The notes under the pieces are model-generated. The model ran no database searches and had not been told where the DNA came from. It worked only from the letters and a program-made list of their open reading frames with translations. Below are positions 14,901 through 24,389 of a stretch of DNA of 64,000 bases, in pieces. A program made the position numbers and the translations under genes. The first letter of the stretch is position 1, and each line of letters opens with the position of its first letter. Origin of the DNA: Reticulitermes lucifugus (lineage: Eukaryota; Arthropoda; Insecta; Blattodea; Rhinotermitidae); contig JAKCWW010000142.1 in the NCBI GenBank assembly GCA_026260175.1, positions 49,709 to 113,708 of the forward strand, written 5' to 3'.

Positions 14901-17900
14901 TGGTAATAATATAGCCATAAAGCACTATGCCAGGCAGTCCTAGTTCCTTACCTTCTCTCTTTTCAACCATTTATGGGGAGGGAGAAGGGAGTTTCAACCC
15001 ACTAATTTTTTGATATCATTAATATGACTAAGTGCTTCTAAACTGCCAATTCTCTGGAACAGCTCTTTTCTGAGTAGTACAAGAAACACATTCTTAAGAA
15101 ACCTTAAGTTTAAATGATGTGTCATGACTCATATTACATCAACCCATGATGATGAAGACACAAGAGTCTGGGATAGTAAATCCTTTTTCACATAGCTGAT
15201 TCCCCACAAAAACTTCATTCACCAGAGAAAGTGCGCCATAGGAACCTATTCAATGACATTTAATTAAATTAATACTCCTATCTTTGTCAATAAGACACAT
15301 TTTAATACCATTCCCTTTTAATAAAAAGAGGTTAATGAACATTCCACAAAAAAAAAGTTTAATATTAACATTTATGTTAGTCTCATCTGCCCACTTGTCT
15401 CTGATTTCTTAAGTTCAAACATTTTGAAAATCAAGTCACTACATCATGTTTAGCTTAGTACTTCACACAATCACACTTCTGCCACCCTCTTCAACCACTA
15501 GCAGGGCATGGCTGTTGAACATAGTGATAATGTGATAAAAGTAAGTAAGAAAACTGTTTCTGATGTTCTGCACTCTATTTGACTTACAGTTTCACAACAG
15601 TCTGTAAATTAAAACTGACACTGTCACCTATTTCATTACAACTTTAACCTTTAAATCTATGCAATGAAAAAAAAAACTAACAAGATTGACTAAGAGACAC
15701 ACTATAAACACCAGTGGCTTCTTAAATTCCCATACCAAACACAGAAGAAACAAATAAAAGAATGGTTCTTTATTTACCCCAAGCATAAAATATTACTTGT
15801 GTATTATGTGTGGTGAGTAGAGTAATCACATATGAATATAAAATATTTTGAGGGCCAATTTAAATGCACATACAAACATCTGTGTCCCAAGCATCAAGTT
15901 TCACAGACTTCAAATAACACCTGTCTTTGTATAGATGTAAGCCACTGATTTCTGTGCATATTATTTCAGGCCGAGAATGAGAGATACTTACGTCCTTGAC
16001 ATCCTGTTCTACATTTCTGTGATGCTGGAAAAGGAGAACATAGAAAAGCAGTAAGTAATTTGTGTCAGGTATGACAGTTCATATAATTAATACCCTAGAA
16101 CCTAATTGTTAGTAGAGCAAATGCATACACAGAAATCTGTCATAATTTTCATATTACATAATTAAAAGGTTCAAAATCTACAGTTAACAATTTCAGTTTG
16201 ACTGGTTACTATTCACATTATTAGTGCCTACATTTGTAACTACTTACATTTCTTTATAATTCTGGCTTCACATCAATGTCTGCTGTAAACTGCTTGCCAG
16301 CCAGGTGCATATGAACAGGTCCAAAATGTTTTAATCACTGGGTGCAAGACTAGAACTCTAGGGAGGGTGGTCCATAACCTACCACCCACAGCATTGTAAC
16401 CACTCACACGTCCCCTTGTCAGTATGGAGGGATTTCCATCTCTTTGGACCCCTTACGAAGCACCTAGCTGGCAAGCACTTTGCAACCGCCACTGACATGA
16501 AGCAAGATGTCACCTCCTAGTTACAGACATAAAGTGTGTTTTAAATGATCCATAACCATGCATTAAGCAATTAGATATGACAACAAAACCAACATATGCA
16601 CATAACAGTATGTGCATTTGTTGGTTTTGTTATCATACATAAGTGTTTGTTACTCATTTTTTTAAACTTCCTTGCAAATGTGGTAAAATGTAACACAGAC
16701 ATTCAGTATATTCTATCATTCTGTCATTGCTTAGGTCCATGTAGAACAATCTGCCTGAATTGTCTGCTAAGAAGGTTTTGAGAGCTTGCATGGAATAGAA
16801 GTAAAAAGAGTCTGGCATCTTTTATCTTTGAAAGCAGAAGCTAAATCACAAAAACATATGTAAGCACATAATTCTAAAAAGGAAAACATAAATATGATGA
16901 TATTATTGAGAGTACTGATGAATATATTTGAAGTTCCTCTTTTAACAATGCTTTTCATGGAAACTGTGTGAGAAAAATGAAGACGCATCTCTGGCCAATT
17001 ATCTGCGAGGCAAATGCGTTTAGAACGGTATCAGCCTGAAAGCTACACTCTACAGAAATTTGGAGAGACTGAAGTGAAATGTGCTTGCTACTGCAAATAC
17101 TGCTGGCCAAAACCTGCGGCCAAAAGGGGTCAAGTGTTGCTTAATGATCATTATTTTTAGCCCTTCCTACAAAGCACTGTCAAAAATCTGTGTGTTTACT
17201 GATGGCTGCAGTAGTCATAATCAGATGGGCTCTCATTTTGGCAGCCTCAATTGTGAATGATAAACTTGAGGAAATATCTTTTCCCATGCAATGTTTGTAC
17301 CCATCTAGGCTTCATACTAACCCAGCAAAACTAGGGGATGTCTCTAGGCTGAAAAAAATACTTACTTAATCCATTAATTCCATCACCTAAAATGATTAAT
17401 ATCACTTGTGAACAGTACTGATGTAACTTTAAACACAGTACAAGAACATTCACTGTCTACTACTTCAATGGCATAAAACGTATGCTAAGCTAAACAAGCA
17501 GTTTATTTTGGGTAAGGGACATTTTTTTGTGTATCCTGGGAATTTCTGAAATCATGGATATGGGGTTCTGACCAGTTTTACTGTATTATTTAGATGAGGC
17601 TTTAATCTGCAAACTGCTAAATGCACTTTATTATGTCAGTGTAGGTACAGGCATGACCATTTCTGTTTATTGCAGTCTATTACCATGTTGAGTGACATTA
17701 AGGGGTGAAAATTATCAGTAATAAAGATGTAATATATGATCAACAATGCCATTTTTGTAACATATGAATATGTAACACATACTTATAATAGTGTTGACGA
17801 ATAAGCACAGTTATTTCTGTACAGTGTGGTCTTTTGGGCTGTGAATATGATCTAAACCTCTATCACTGTATAAAGTTGGCATTTCATAAAAGCCCACTCA

Positions 17901-20900
17901 TCTGTTTCTGTGCAACATCAGTAATAAAAGCATGCTGGTAGTCGCAGAAATATCACTCTTTGAGCCTGATATTTGCCTCCCAGATTAATTTTGTATGTTC
18001 TTTTCTATCTAGTGATGAGCCCATGTTATCAATTATCACCAGGGGTCACCTACTATGGGTCAATATCTGAGGCTGGCCTTGGCATTGAGTTGATGAAGCA
18101 ATTACCCAATCTTCCATACGATGTCTACTGAATGTGTAATGTCACTTATGGTTTATAATACATATATAACACAAACTCTATGAACCTAAATGCAAATGAA
18201 CAATATTTGCTGCTAAAACAATTATGAAAGTCCTATTGAAATTCTGCCATAAATATACAGTATGCTTCAAACAAACAAACAAAAAAAAATATTTATATAT
18301 ATATTACTTACCTCTATATTACATTTCATGAGTAAATGATAGTGTACCACTTCTGTGGGTTCATTGTTATATTATACTGAATATTTTAAATTCTGAGGAT
18401 TGTCTAACTAGCAGATAATTTAAAAATGGTAAATATAGTCAAGAGGTCATGTGGAAACAAACTACTTAAATCTTAAAAAAGTTCTGCACAGTTGAGTCAA
18501 CAAGACATTAGTCAAAATAAGTCACAGTGGTTACATAAGAAAAACCTACAAATGTTTAAATCTTCAAATTTTTCTAGTGAGCTGAAATTATAATATGCAA
18601 AGAGCTACTGATAAAAATGATTTTCATCACTAACAAATAACAGGCTATATTTCCTGTGTTGAAGACATTTTTTTTACCACAAATTCAATTAACAATAGCA
18701 TCTTTGGCAGTTAGTCTTCTGGGATCTACTGGCAATCTACAGGGCATCATATCCCGGAATACAGGATCTTCATCAGCACCGCTGTGACAACCACAAGTCT
18801 CGAGAAGATTTGTTAAATCCACTAGCTTCTTTCTTATGTACAATGGAATCAGCTATTACATTTTGAATTTTCACATTCCCTGGTTCCTCACTGAACAACT
18901 TGGTCGAGTGGGTAGCGCTCCTGCTTTGTATTTTAAAGGCTCAAAATTCGGCCCAGAGAGGCTACCTGACTACAAGTTTTCATGATTTCTCTCTAAACCT
19001 CCAAACACATGCTTCGATACTGCTTCCAACAAACTATGCTCACTTCCTTCTGGATTGTTCAACCCAATTCAAGCTTTTCAGTAACATCATCCTGCAGTGG
19101 TGGATATTAAGTTCTCGTACTGTTCAACTAAGACTGCTGTCTTCCAGGACGTGTGCCGTGCAACCTGGCAGAGAAGAGTACAGAACCTGCTGCCTCCATC
19201 GTCATTGTGGTATGACTGTGGTGATGATCTAGGCAGCAGGTTCGTCCGAACCGTCCATACACTTCTATCGGACTACAGGGTGTCATCCCAGTAGATAGCA
19301 CTCTTCATGGTCACTATCGTGGGAAACTCGCATCTGACGTAACCTATTCATTTTCAAAAGTGCTGTTCAATAACTGAACAATCAACCTTTCAGCCGCCCA
19401 ATTTAACTTATCTGCTTATCAAAGCAAGGCCTGGACTGGTCCTGAGGGATCCAGGAGGTTGAGGCTCCCAGATTTCCAGACAATCGGCACATGAAGGTGG
19501 TAAGTTTGTCAGCCCTATGCACCGGTCGCCTTTAACCCCCAGGAAATATTCCTGGTACTCATTTCTGTTAGAGACTGAGTCGACCCCACCAAGTGAGGCT
19601 GGAACGATTGAGCCAATGAAAAATTCCAGTGACACCATCAGGAATAGAACCCGCGACCTTCCGGCTTGTAGCGCAGAGCCTCAACCAACTCTGCCACCGC
19701 GTGCCGCCGTAACGTTTTCAAGTGTGACCCGATTTACTGTCACCTGTTTTTGTATCCTCGCAAACTTATTCCTTCATCAGTTTTAAAATTTCAGGCTCGA
19801 ATACGAGCCAAAGTTACCCTTCGCACGCGAACTAGTTGCGGCGTCAAACAGCGCAACGTTACTTGCTAACCACATTGGGCCTGTTCCAAGCCTCATTGGC
19901 ACGAAAACAATGACGCAATAGTGTATAAGCTAGTAATGAGTGTCAGACGCGTGCTGCAAAATTCACATCCCACTATACAGGTAAGACTTGTTACCAGCAT
20001 GGTATTTGCCGTCTATTGTGTTTATTTCTTGTTGGCTCTTCGGGACAAAGGCAAGCAGAGATGCATTAGTACATGACAGATTTGCGTACGCATCCAAAGA
20101 GCCCATCCACGTAGCACATGCAGTATTCAATTATGGTATTCACACCAGACAGTACGGCTTCTTGTGTTAATTACGTGCGTTATATCCAATAGCACTGCAT
20201 TAAAATTTAAACTAGGTTTTTTGCCAAATAATTAACAGAAGTTGGTGAACGTGCCCGAAATATTACTCTACGCGCACATTTCCATGTCGCTTCACGAGCC
20301 TGGCTGGACTCCAGGGCAAAGTAATATTACGCCTAATGCTGAGGAGCTGAGGACGGAAATTGAGGAAGCAGGCTGTAATCCGCGGACCCCCACCACACAT
20401 ATTATGTCTCAAATAATATAGAATGATTAACTTGAATCGCTGTCCGTCCTTCTTGGCGCGTTTCTTGCTGAAGTCCTAGGCAGGAACTTGTATTAGGGTT
20501 TTCGTTTCATGAGAACAATGGCATCATAGGCGTAACTTGGGGGATGCAAGAGGGGCAAATGCGCCTCCAATATTTTTTCTGCCTAAGAATAGTTTTCTTG
20601 GCTACTGAGTTGAAGCGGGGCAAATCAAAAATAGAAATATTTTCTAAACGATCATTGGAGTTCCGTAAAGACAGAAGAAAAATGAAAAACCTGATTTCAA
20701 ACGAATCTTCCCCATCTTTCTAACTTGACTCCTTAAATTAAAGTTCCTAATACCCTTGGTCAATCCCCCCCGGCCAATGTTATTAGCCACGTTACGCCTG
20801 TGAATGGCATTGTCTAGTGCCCGTCGTCAGAAAATAAGGCGCAATAATAGCATTTGCATGGCGTGTCATATATACATAATTCATGTACAGCAAATAAAAT

Positions 20901-23900
20901 AAGCGGTAACATTTGAACTGATAATTACTTTAAGAACACGTTTGCTACTTGTTAGGTCACATGCGCTTCTACAGTCTCGAGTGAGATATGACGATGATCG
21001 TACATGACGATTACGTACGAAAATATGAGTCAGCAATGAGCTATAAAGGCGAGCAGGGAAGTAACCGCAAGTACAAGCTCTTTCTTCATTTCCTCATTAG
21101 ATGGGAGAGAATGGTTTTGATTTAGGCCCCTTGACCTGCGACAAGAATGGCCAGGAGGAACAAGAAACGAAGTACGCATGAGCCATTACCTCGTGCATGC
21201 AGGGACTACTATATTGGACTTCGCATGCAGGGTTCGAGGAAAGCCAAATGAAGTCTTAGAATGTTCCTTTCTCGGCCGATATCAAAACTCCATGCTTCGT
21301 GAATACATACCAGAGGATTACGAATAAACTAACAGGTTATGATTAATATCTGATGGAATGCATTATACAAAAATATAAGTACACAGCTTCTCTGTCATAA
21401 AATGATTTGTTATATTCCATCTATATTATGATTCTTCCATGAGAAAAATAATAACCAGTCGTCGTCTACTAAGACTTGTATCAATTTATTCACACTCAAT
21501 GTCACTCAGCGTAATGAATTTAAATACACATGCAGTTTTGTTGATATATTCCTTCTCAACCACATGACCCATAATTTTTTCATCACTTGGTGCGTGGTGG
21601 TACCGTTACACGTGAGTGTAGGCTTAACCCATTTAAACAGTACAACTAACACCCATGCAATTCCTACTCGAAACTAGCCTTGGCCATGAAAATTGTATGC
21701 ACAAATTCATATTACAGTCCAGCATTAGGCCTAAATATGTCACGTAGGGTATTAAAAACACTGACACTTTTTACTGCAGATTGTATTACGGAAATAAGTC
21801 ATGAGTAAAAAAGGGGGGGGGGCGAGAGGGACAGCTAAATATTGACACAGGAAACGTATTATATGAAGGCTGTAGTGTGTAACCGTAAGCTGCAGGTTTT
21901 GCATAAACATCACAATGGGTTTTGTGAAGCAGCGTGAAAAGTGACACAACATAACATTACGTTCGTGTTTAAAAAAATGCCATAATTTCCTCGCGTTTTC
22001 CTTTGAATTAGCCTTATATGAAACCCGGTCAGAAAATAAGTTTACATATAAAATTTCGTAACTGAAGAACCTGCAATAATTGTGATTATTCAGGGAAGTT
22101 CTTCGCCCAACGATTGTAATCTGTCCCAAGCGCAGCAGCATAGTCTTGCAAGTCATAGATTTAAAGATGATCGCGAGGTGGAAACAGTTGTGACACGATG
22201 GCTGACAACACAGGCCACAGACTTTATCAACAGAGAATAGACAAGCTTTCTCCACGAAGTGATAAATGCCTTAGATATGGTAGGAACTACGCAACAAATT
22301 GTGGGATAGCAGTATAATTAATTGTAATTATTATAGTTTAAAATAAACAGCCCAAAAGTTATGCATTGTAAACTTATTTTTCGGCCGTATCATTGCCAAA
22401 TGAAATTTACCTGCTCTTTGTTGGAAGAATTATTGAATGCCATTGTTTCATATCTCACCGTTTAGCTATAGGTTAAGAACTACATTGTGTGACTAGGGCC
22501 AAAACGTTATTCGATATAATATTTCTAATACAAATCTATTCAAAACAAACCTCCATTTTCCACAGAAGGCAATAATTTATTCGTACTAAGTTAACACTAG
22601 TGTGTCATTTTGTTAAAAAAAATATATCAAATAGTTTTCTTTTGCGAAGTGATACTGTCATAAATACTATTTCTATTGCACTGGATATTTCAAAATATAG
22701 GAAATATTTACGACTATAAACATAAATTGATCTAACAATAAATAATTGATCTAAATAATAAAATAATGTAATAATACAAGAATACAATACACTGGAGTGT
22801 TAGAACGTGTTATTTGTGAAAAAAACAACAGTTGTTATGCATAAATTAACGGCACGTATATTAATAACTAATTAGCTAACTGATCGACCTTCCCTCTTCA
22901 TATATATATATAAATCTGCAAGCACATTACCATTCCCATAAAAGTTGGTTACCGTTGACACTCATTTCTCTGCAGTTGTCTCTAAAATTTTCATCCTTAC
23001 TATCTGTTACAATTTCATTATTTTTGTCCTTCATATATTGACAGCTCATATTTCCGAAATTTCAGGAAAACTGCTGCCTAAAGCTGAAAACCTGAACACT
23101 GATATACATTTTTTTTTTTTAATTTTCTGTTATTCATACCTCGCATGTTCTTATAATTAACACATCAACCAACTTACGCACTTTTATTGTACGTTATAAT
23201 ACAGTCGAACCCGGTTATAAAGACATCGGTTTAAGAGAGCTCGTTTTTAGCGTCAGATATTCTGTAGTACCAATTAATTCCTCGCTGTTAACCATAACAT
23301 TATACTACTCGGTTATAACAACACTCGTTTAAAACTACACAAAATATTCAGTCCCTTTCATGACATTGTAACAGAGTTCGACTACTTGCTTCTGAATGTA
23401 TTTTATTAAGTGCGTAAGTTGGTTGATGTATTAATTTCTGATATACGTATTAAGTTTTAGGACTAAACCACTAACTGCTCCGAAATCCGTGACTGTTAAT
23501 GCAGCTTAAAGGGATAATAGCTAATCAGAAATTAAATTGCACTTTATAGTATTACCAAGCTAATAATTATACACAATTACTTGGAAATTAAATTTCTGCT
23601 GACATTTTTGCATGCACTTTTGTGAAATAGAGACTTCTGACGTCTAAATGTTGAAACAAGTTTCTCACAAAATTAGGGCACAACATTTTAAGACGACACA
23701 CAAGGAATGTGACATAAAAATGAACGTTGATGCTAACAGGACTTTATAAATTAATCTGGGGTTTCAAATATCTAAAGAACAATATTAATGCAGTCTTCAT
23801 CAATTCTGTTTCAAAATACATTCTGAAACCAGCAGAACAATATTGCAAACATGAGAGGTAAATTTTCAGAGCTGGAACTGATGATATTGAAAAACTCTAA

Positions 23901-24301
23901 TATAACAGGCACAAATTAGTGAGAAACTATTACTCCAAAATATTCAGTAATTAGCTCACACTTGGCACAGTGTCATCCTTTATTTATTTACACCTCAGCA
24001 ACTTCCACAGTAAGGCAAGTTAAAAGTTGATCACATTTCTCACAAAAGTTTGATTTCACATTTAACTTTCTAAAATCTCATTTTCGTCATATTAATTTTA
24101 ATATTATTCTTCCATTTATACGTGTTATCCAAACATTATCTTTTTCTGGACCAGGCCAGAACTCCTCAGTGTGTAACCGGAAGGAATCAAGCACAGATTT
24201 GAACGTATTCGAATGTTCCAGGACTTACCTAAGGCAGATCCTAATAGCACCACCAGACATATGAGGAGTGTTACCCCTGTCGACTTGACTTGCTTAGCCA
24301 T
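2842..24301 (-). CDS. apolpp: Apolipophorin precursor (apolipophorins I/II), 5' ten exons, 3' end outside window
   Basis: This is the backbone protein of insect lipophorin, which carries diacylglycerol and other lipids through haemolymph. In known family members the precursor exceeds 3,000 residues and is cleaved into apoLp-II and apoLp-I. Ten exons chain in consistent phase: 24301-24229, 16024-15992, 14745-14543, 11738-11553, 9100-8951, 8198-8006, 6979-6736, 4274-4109, 3743-3564 and 2988-2842. They total 1575 nt, 525 codons. Seen in the translation: a hydrophobic signal peptide (about 1-25), a Cys-rich segment with CRTGCQG, then an LPD_N / vitellogenin-N lipid-transport module with YTYVYSFEGHT, ALNIKR-like VNIKRAVLS and the motif TKTRNLNKC near residue 190, followed by the alpha-helical part. 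The chain is open-ended at 2842, so most of the gene lies left of base 1. Vitellogenin and microsomal triglyceride transfer protein share the module but fit these motifs less well. Confidence 0.92.
3564..3743 (-). CDS. apolpp: apolpp exon 9
   Basis: Sixty codons in phase 0, SLLDQPDFSKLAYLGVGALG followed by RYCAQHRCEEVSEFDDFL and NGGCKTSSWDEELK. The LA.LGVGALG...C..H.C pattern is characteristic of this part of the vitellogenin-N module. Acceptor ttcacag, donor gtagga. Confidence 0.88.
4109..4274 (-). CDS. apolpp: apolpp exon 8
   Basis: 166 nt, phase 2 in and phase 0 out. It encodes KMFLDALFRAGTGDAVEVAV, then ELLKSKKITGPNADLYYIQF and TLPALTAAV. The FLDAL...GT..AV.V...LL pattern matches the superhelical domain of large lipid-transfer proteins. 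Acceptor attgcag, donor gtgagt. Confidence 0.88.
4575..4615. mobile_element. MITE end fragment
   Basis: The sequence ending GTGGGGTTTCACTGTATA resembles a pogo-type terminus (reverse complement CAGTGAAACCCCACTATAG) abutting TA. No partner end was identified. Confidence 0.3.
4696..4876. repeat. Foldback repeat, copy 1 (apolpp intron 7)
   Basis: Two arms of about 65 bases are inverted copies of each other. The left arm contains TTCTGGGATGTGACACTGTT and GTGGTTCCCACTG. The right arm reverse-complements to TTTTGGGATTTGATGCCGTG and GTGGTTCCTGATG. The spacer includes CCTTCATCTTCAAG. The same arms and spacer recur at 29352, 57288 and 57618. Confidence 0.7.
6736..6979 (-). CDS. apolpp: apolpp exon 7
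   Basis: 244 nt, phase 1 in and phase 2 out. It encodes ISGSHPRSLVFEPPHVGN, then VAAIVEALHKAHKAMPDYVG and REFANVVTILRQSNKDDLLS, which belongs to the helical part of the lipid-transport module. Donor gtaagt; acceptor tgatag. Confidence 0.88.
8006..8198 (-). CDS. apolpp: apolpp exon 6
   Basis: Encodes DLQTTPLLESTQELRQQLKN, then EKYLYRPFSNQEVGAKTTVD and SKLAFVSRSKQ, ending in phase 1. PLL.S.QE and YLFRPFSN-like stretches are typical of insect apolipophorins. Two in-frame acceptors (tgtag before GATTTG, or tttgcag nine bases on) differ by three residues (DLQ); I chose the longer. Donor gtaagt. Confidence 0.88.
8331..8415. mobile_element. Fragment of a pogo/Tigger-like terminal repeat
   Basis: TACAGCAAAATTCCATTAATCC looks like a degraded pogo-type terminus preceded by TA. 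No matching far end was found, so it is probably a truncated or eroded MITE inside apolpp intron 5. Confidence 0.35.
8951..9100 (-). CDS. apolpp: apolpp exon 5 with TKTRNLNKC motif
   Basis: Fifty codons, phase 0 at both ends, beginning LDVFGLCPTDFTYSERG and containing TTTITKTRNLNKC then HLREHLRQDFAAV. The paired cysteines and the TKTRNLNKC motif are what I weigh most heavily for apolipophorin over the related large lipid-transfer proteins. Acceptor tttttcag, donor gtgagt. Confidence 0.9.
10078..10550 (+). repeat. Dispersed repeat with GTCC tract, copy 1 (apolpp intron 4)
   Basis: Begins TAGGCACGTTCACAAAATTGC, passes through CTTCGTCATGTCTG and a CTGTCCGTCC tract, then GGAACAACTTTGATCCCC and ATTTTCATGAAATTTGATAT. 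It extends to about AGTATGTAATACTTGGTGC. Close copies lie at 27977 (+) and 38342 (-). It has no intact ORF, and the class of element is not clear to me. Confidence 0.7.
11553..11738 (-). CDS. apolpp: apolpp exon 4
   Basis: A 62-codon exon in phase 0 at both ends, encoding KYSHLSDLEAHPVSFGYENG through VNIKRAVLSLLQVTP to KSGHSNV. The NIKRA.LS.LQ stretch is a recognisable landmark of the vitellogenin-N/apolipophorin fold. Acceptor is gcatag, donor gtaagc. Confidence 0.88.
13964..14148. mobile_element. Pogo-like MITE, copy 1 (apolpp intron 3)
   Basis: A 185-bp element with terminal inverted repeats: the left end begins CAGTTGAACTCGGTTATAAC and the right end, reverse-complemented, begins CAGTCAAACCCGGTTATAAC. 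A TA follows the right end. It contains no ORF of note. It is closely similar along its length to the copy at 23202-23383, which lies in the opposite orientation. Confidence 0.75.
14543..14745 (-). CDS. apolpp: apolpp exon 3: start of lipid-transport (LPD_N) module
   Basis: Encodes about residues 36-103, including SPFQVNYGTGYTYVYSFEGH, then LPGQQGDGTKL and VLKLKDVQVTGPDAQ, which is the first beta-barrel strand set of the LPD_N module. The upstream acceptor (cttttgaag) is preferred over one 16 bases further in (cttccaag). Only the former keeps the SPFQ segment and has a pyrimidine tract; both must be considered because the choice changes frame use at the junction by a few residues. The exon ends in phase 0 at gtattc, a slightly weak donor. 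Confidence 0.85.
15992..16024 (-). CDS. apolpp: apolpp exon 2 (33 nt, Cys-rich)
   Basis: With one base from exon 1 it encodes ASQKCRTGCQG plus one leftover base. The acceptor is ttttccag, the donor gtaagt. A second AG eight bases downstream would put a TAG in frame, so the upstream acceptor is the one used. The Cys-x3-Cys pattern just after the signal peptide is typical of the apolipophorin N-terminus. Confidence 0.82.
16265..16504. mobile_element. MITE with ~60-bp terminal inverted repeats
   Basis: The left end GCTTCACATCAATGTCTGC and the right end (reverse complement GCTTCATGTCAGTGGCGG) match. So do the next 40 bases of each, which include TGCTTGCCAGCCAGGTGC against TGCTTGCCAGCTAGGTGC and GGTCCAAA. 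No ORF is present. It lies at the exon 2 end of apolpp intron 1. Confidence 0.65.
16576..16637. repeat. 29-bp-arm hairpin with a 4-base loop
   Basis: The left arm 16576-16604 (TATGACAACAAAACCAACAT onward) and the right arm 16609-16637 pair at 27 of 29 positions around the loop ACAG. It lies in apolpp intron 1, about 550 bases upstream of exon 2 in transcript direction, and would fold in the pre-mRNA. Confidence 0.8.
18895..18965 (+). repeat. Possible SINE head fragment
   Basis: TTGGTCGAGTGGGTAGCGC resembles a tRNA-like box A and GGCTCAAAATTCGGCC a decayed box B. It is a short fragment in apolpp intron 1. Confidence 0.3.
19133..19306. repeat. Foldback-like repeat, divergent copy (apolpp intron 1)
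   Basis: The inner arms match best: AGAACCTGCTGCCT on the left against AGGCAGCAGGTTCG on the right. The outer arms (CTGCTGTCTTCCAGG against the reverse complement GCTATCTACTGGGAT) are weaker. It is placed with the foldback family by layout, with less certainty than the other copies. Confidence 0.4.
19395..19710 (-). repeat. SINE, tRNA-headed (apolpp intron 1)
   Basis: On the minus strand the head reads GTGGCAGAGTTGG (box A) and GGTCGCGGGTTCTATTCC (box B), followed by a body through the CCCCCAGGAAATATTCCTGG region. Pol III promoter boxes with a non-tRNA body mark it as a SINE rather than a tRNA gene. Confidence 0.65.
23202..23383. mobile_element. Pogo-like MITE, copy 2 (apolpp intron 1)
   Basis: Begins CAGTCGAACCCGGTTATAAA after a TA (23200-23201) and ends with GTTCGACT followed by A. 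Its reverse complement follows copy 1 at 13964-14148 closely from end to end, including GGAATTAATTGGTAC and AGAATATCTGACGCTA. The two copies are in opposite orientation, 9 kb apart. Confidence 0.75.
24229..24301 (-). CDS. apolpp: apolpp exon 1: start codon and signal peptide
   Basis: The ATG at 24301-24299 opens a signal peptide beginning MAKQVKSTGVTLLICLVVLL, with a basic start and a Leu/Val core, as expected of a secreted lipoprotein. The exon ends in phase 1 at a strong donor (TTAG then gtaagt). A TATA box lies 47 bases upstream and no other ATG falls between the expected start site and this one, which decides the start. Confidence 0.9.
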
Positions 24302-24347
24302 GCCCGAAGCACAAACCCACAAGACCACCCGTAATGCCCTGGCAGCC

Positions 24348-24355
24348 CTTATATA
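24348..24355 (-). promoter_or_regulatory. TATA box of apolpp
   Basis: The minus strand reads GGCTATATAAGGGC, a canonical TATA box. Transcription would be expected about 30 bases downstream, near 24320-24330, giving a very short 5' UTR of roughly 20-30 bases before the ATG at 24301. A G-rich run (minus-strand C-run) lies just upstream at about 24376-24388. The start site itself is inferred. Confidence 0.6.
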
Positions 24356-24389
24356 GCCTCTAGTGAATGAATTGGTGGGGGGGGGGAGG

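Larger units (their letters stand above)
16025..24228 (-). other. apolpp intron 1 (8.2 kb) and its contents
   Basis: This first intron separates the signal-peptide exon from the 33-nt exon 2. It holds a MITE (16265-16504), a hairpin (16576-16637), SINE-like copies (around 18900 and 19395-19710), a foldback (19133-19306) and a pogo-like MITE (23202-23383). Between them I see only AT-rich unique-looking sequence. A 167-codon ORF on the minus strand (22255-21752) shows no recognisable family. Confidence 0.8.

Noticed and set aside
21752-22255. 167-codon minus-strand ORF in apolpp intron 1
   Set aside because: No recognisable motif, no splice context tying it to apolpp, and composition typical of chance ORFs. 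It serves as a caution on ORF length in this window.
2842-24301. Microsomal triglyceride transfer protein or vitellogenin as the identity of the left gene
   Set aside because: They share the lipid-transport module, but the Cys-rich CRTGCQG start, TKTRNLNKC and YLYRPFSN-like motifs fit apolipophorin better.
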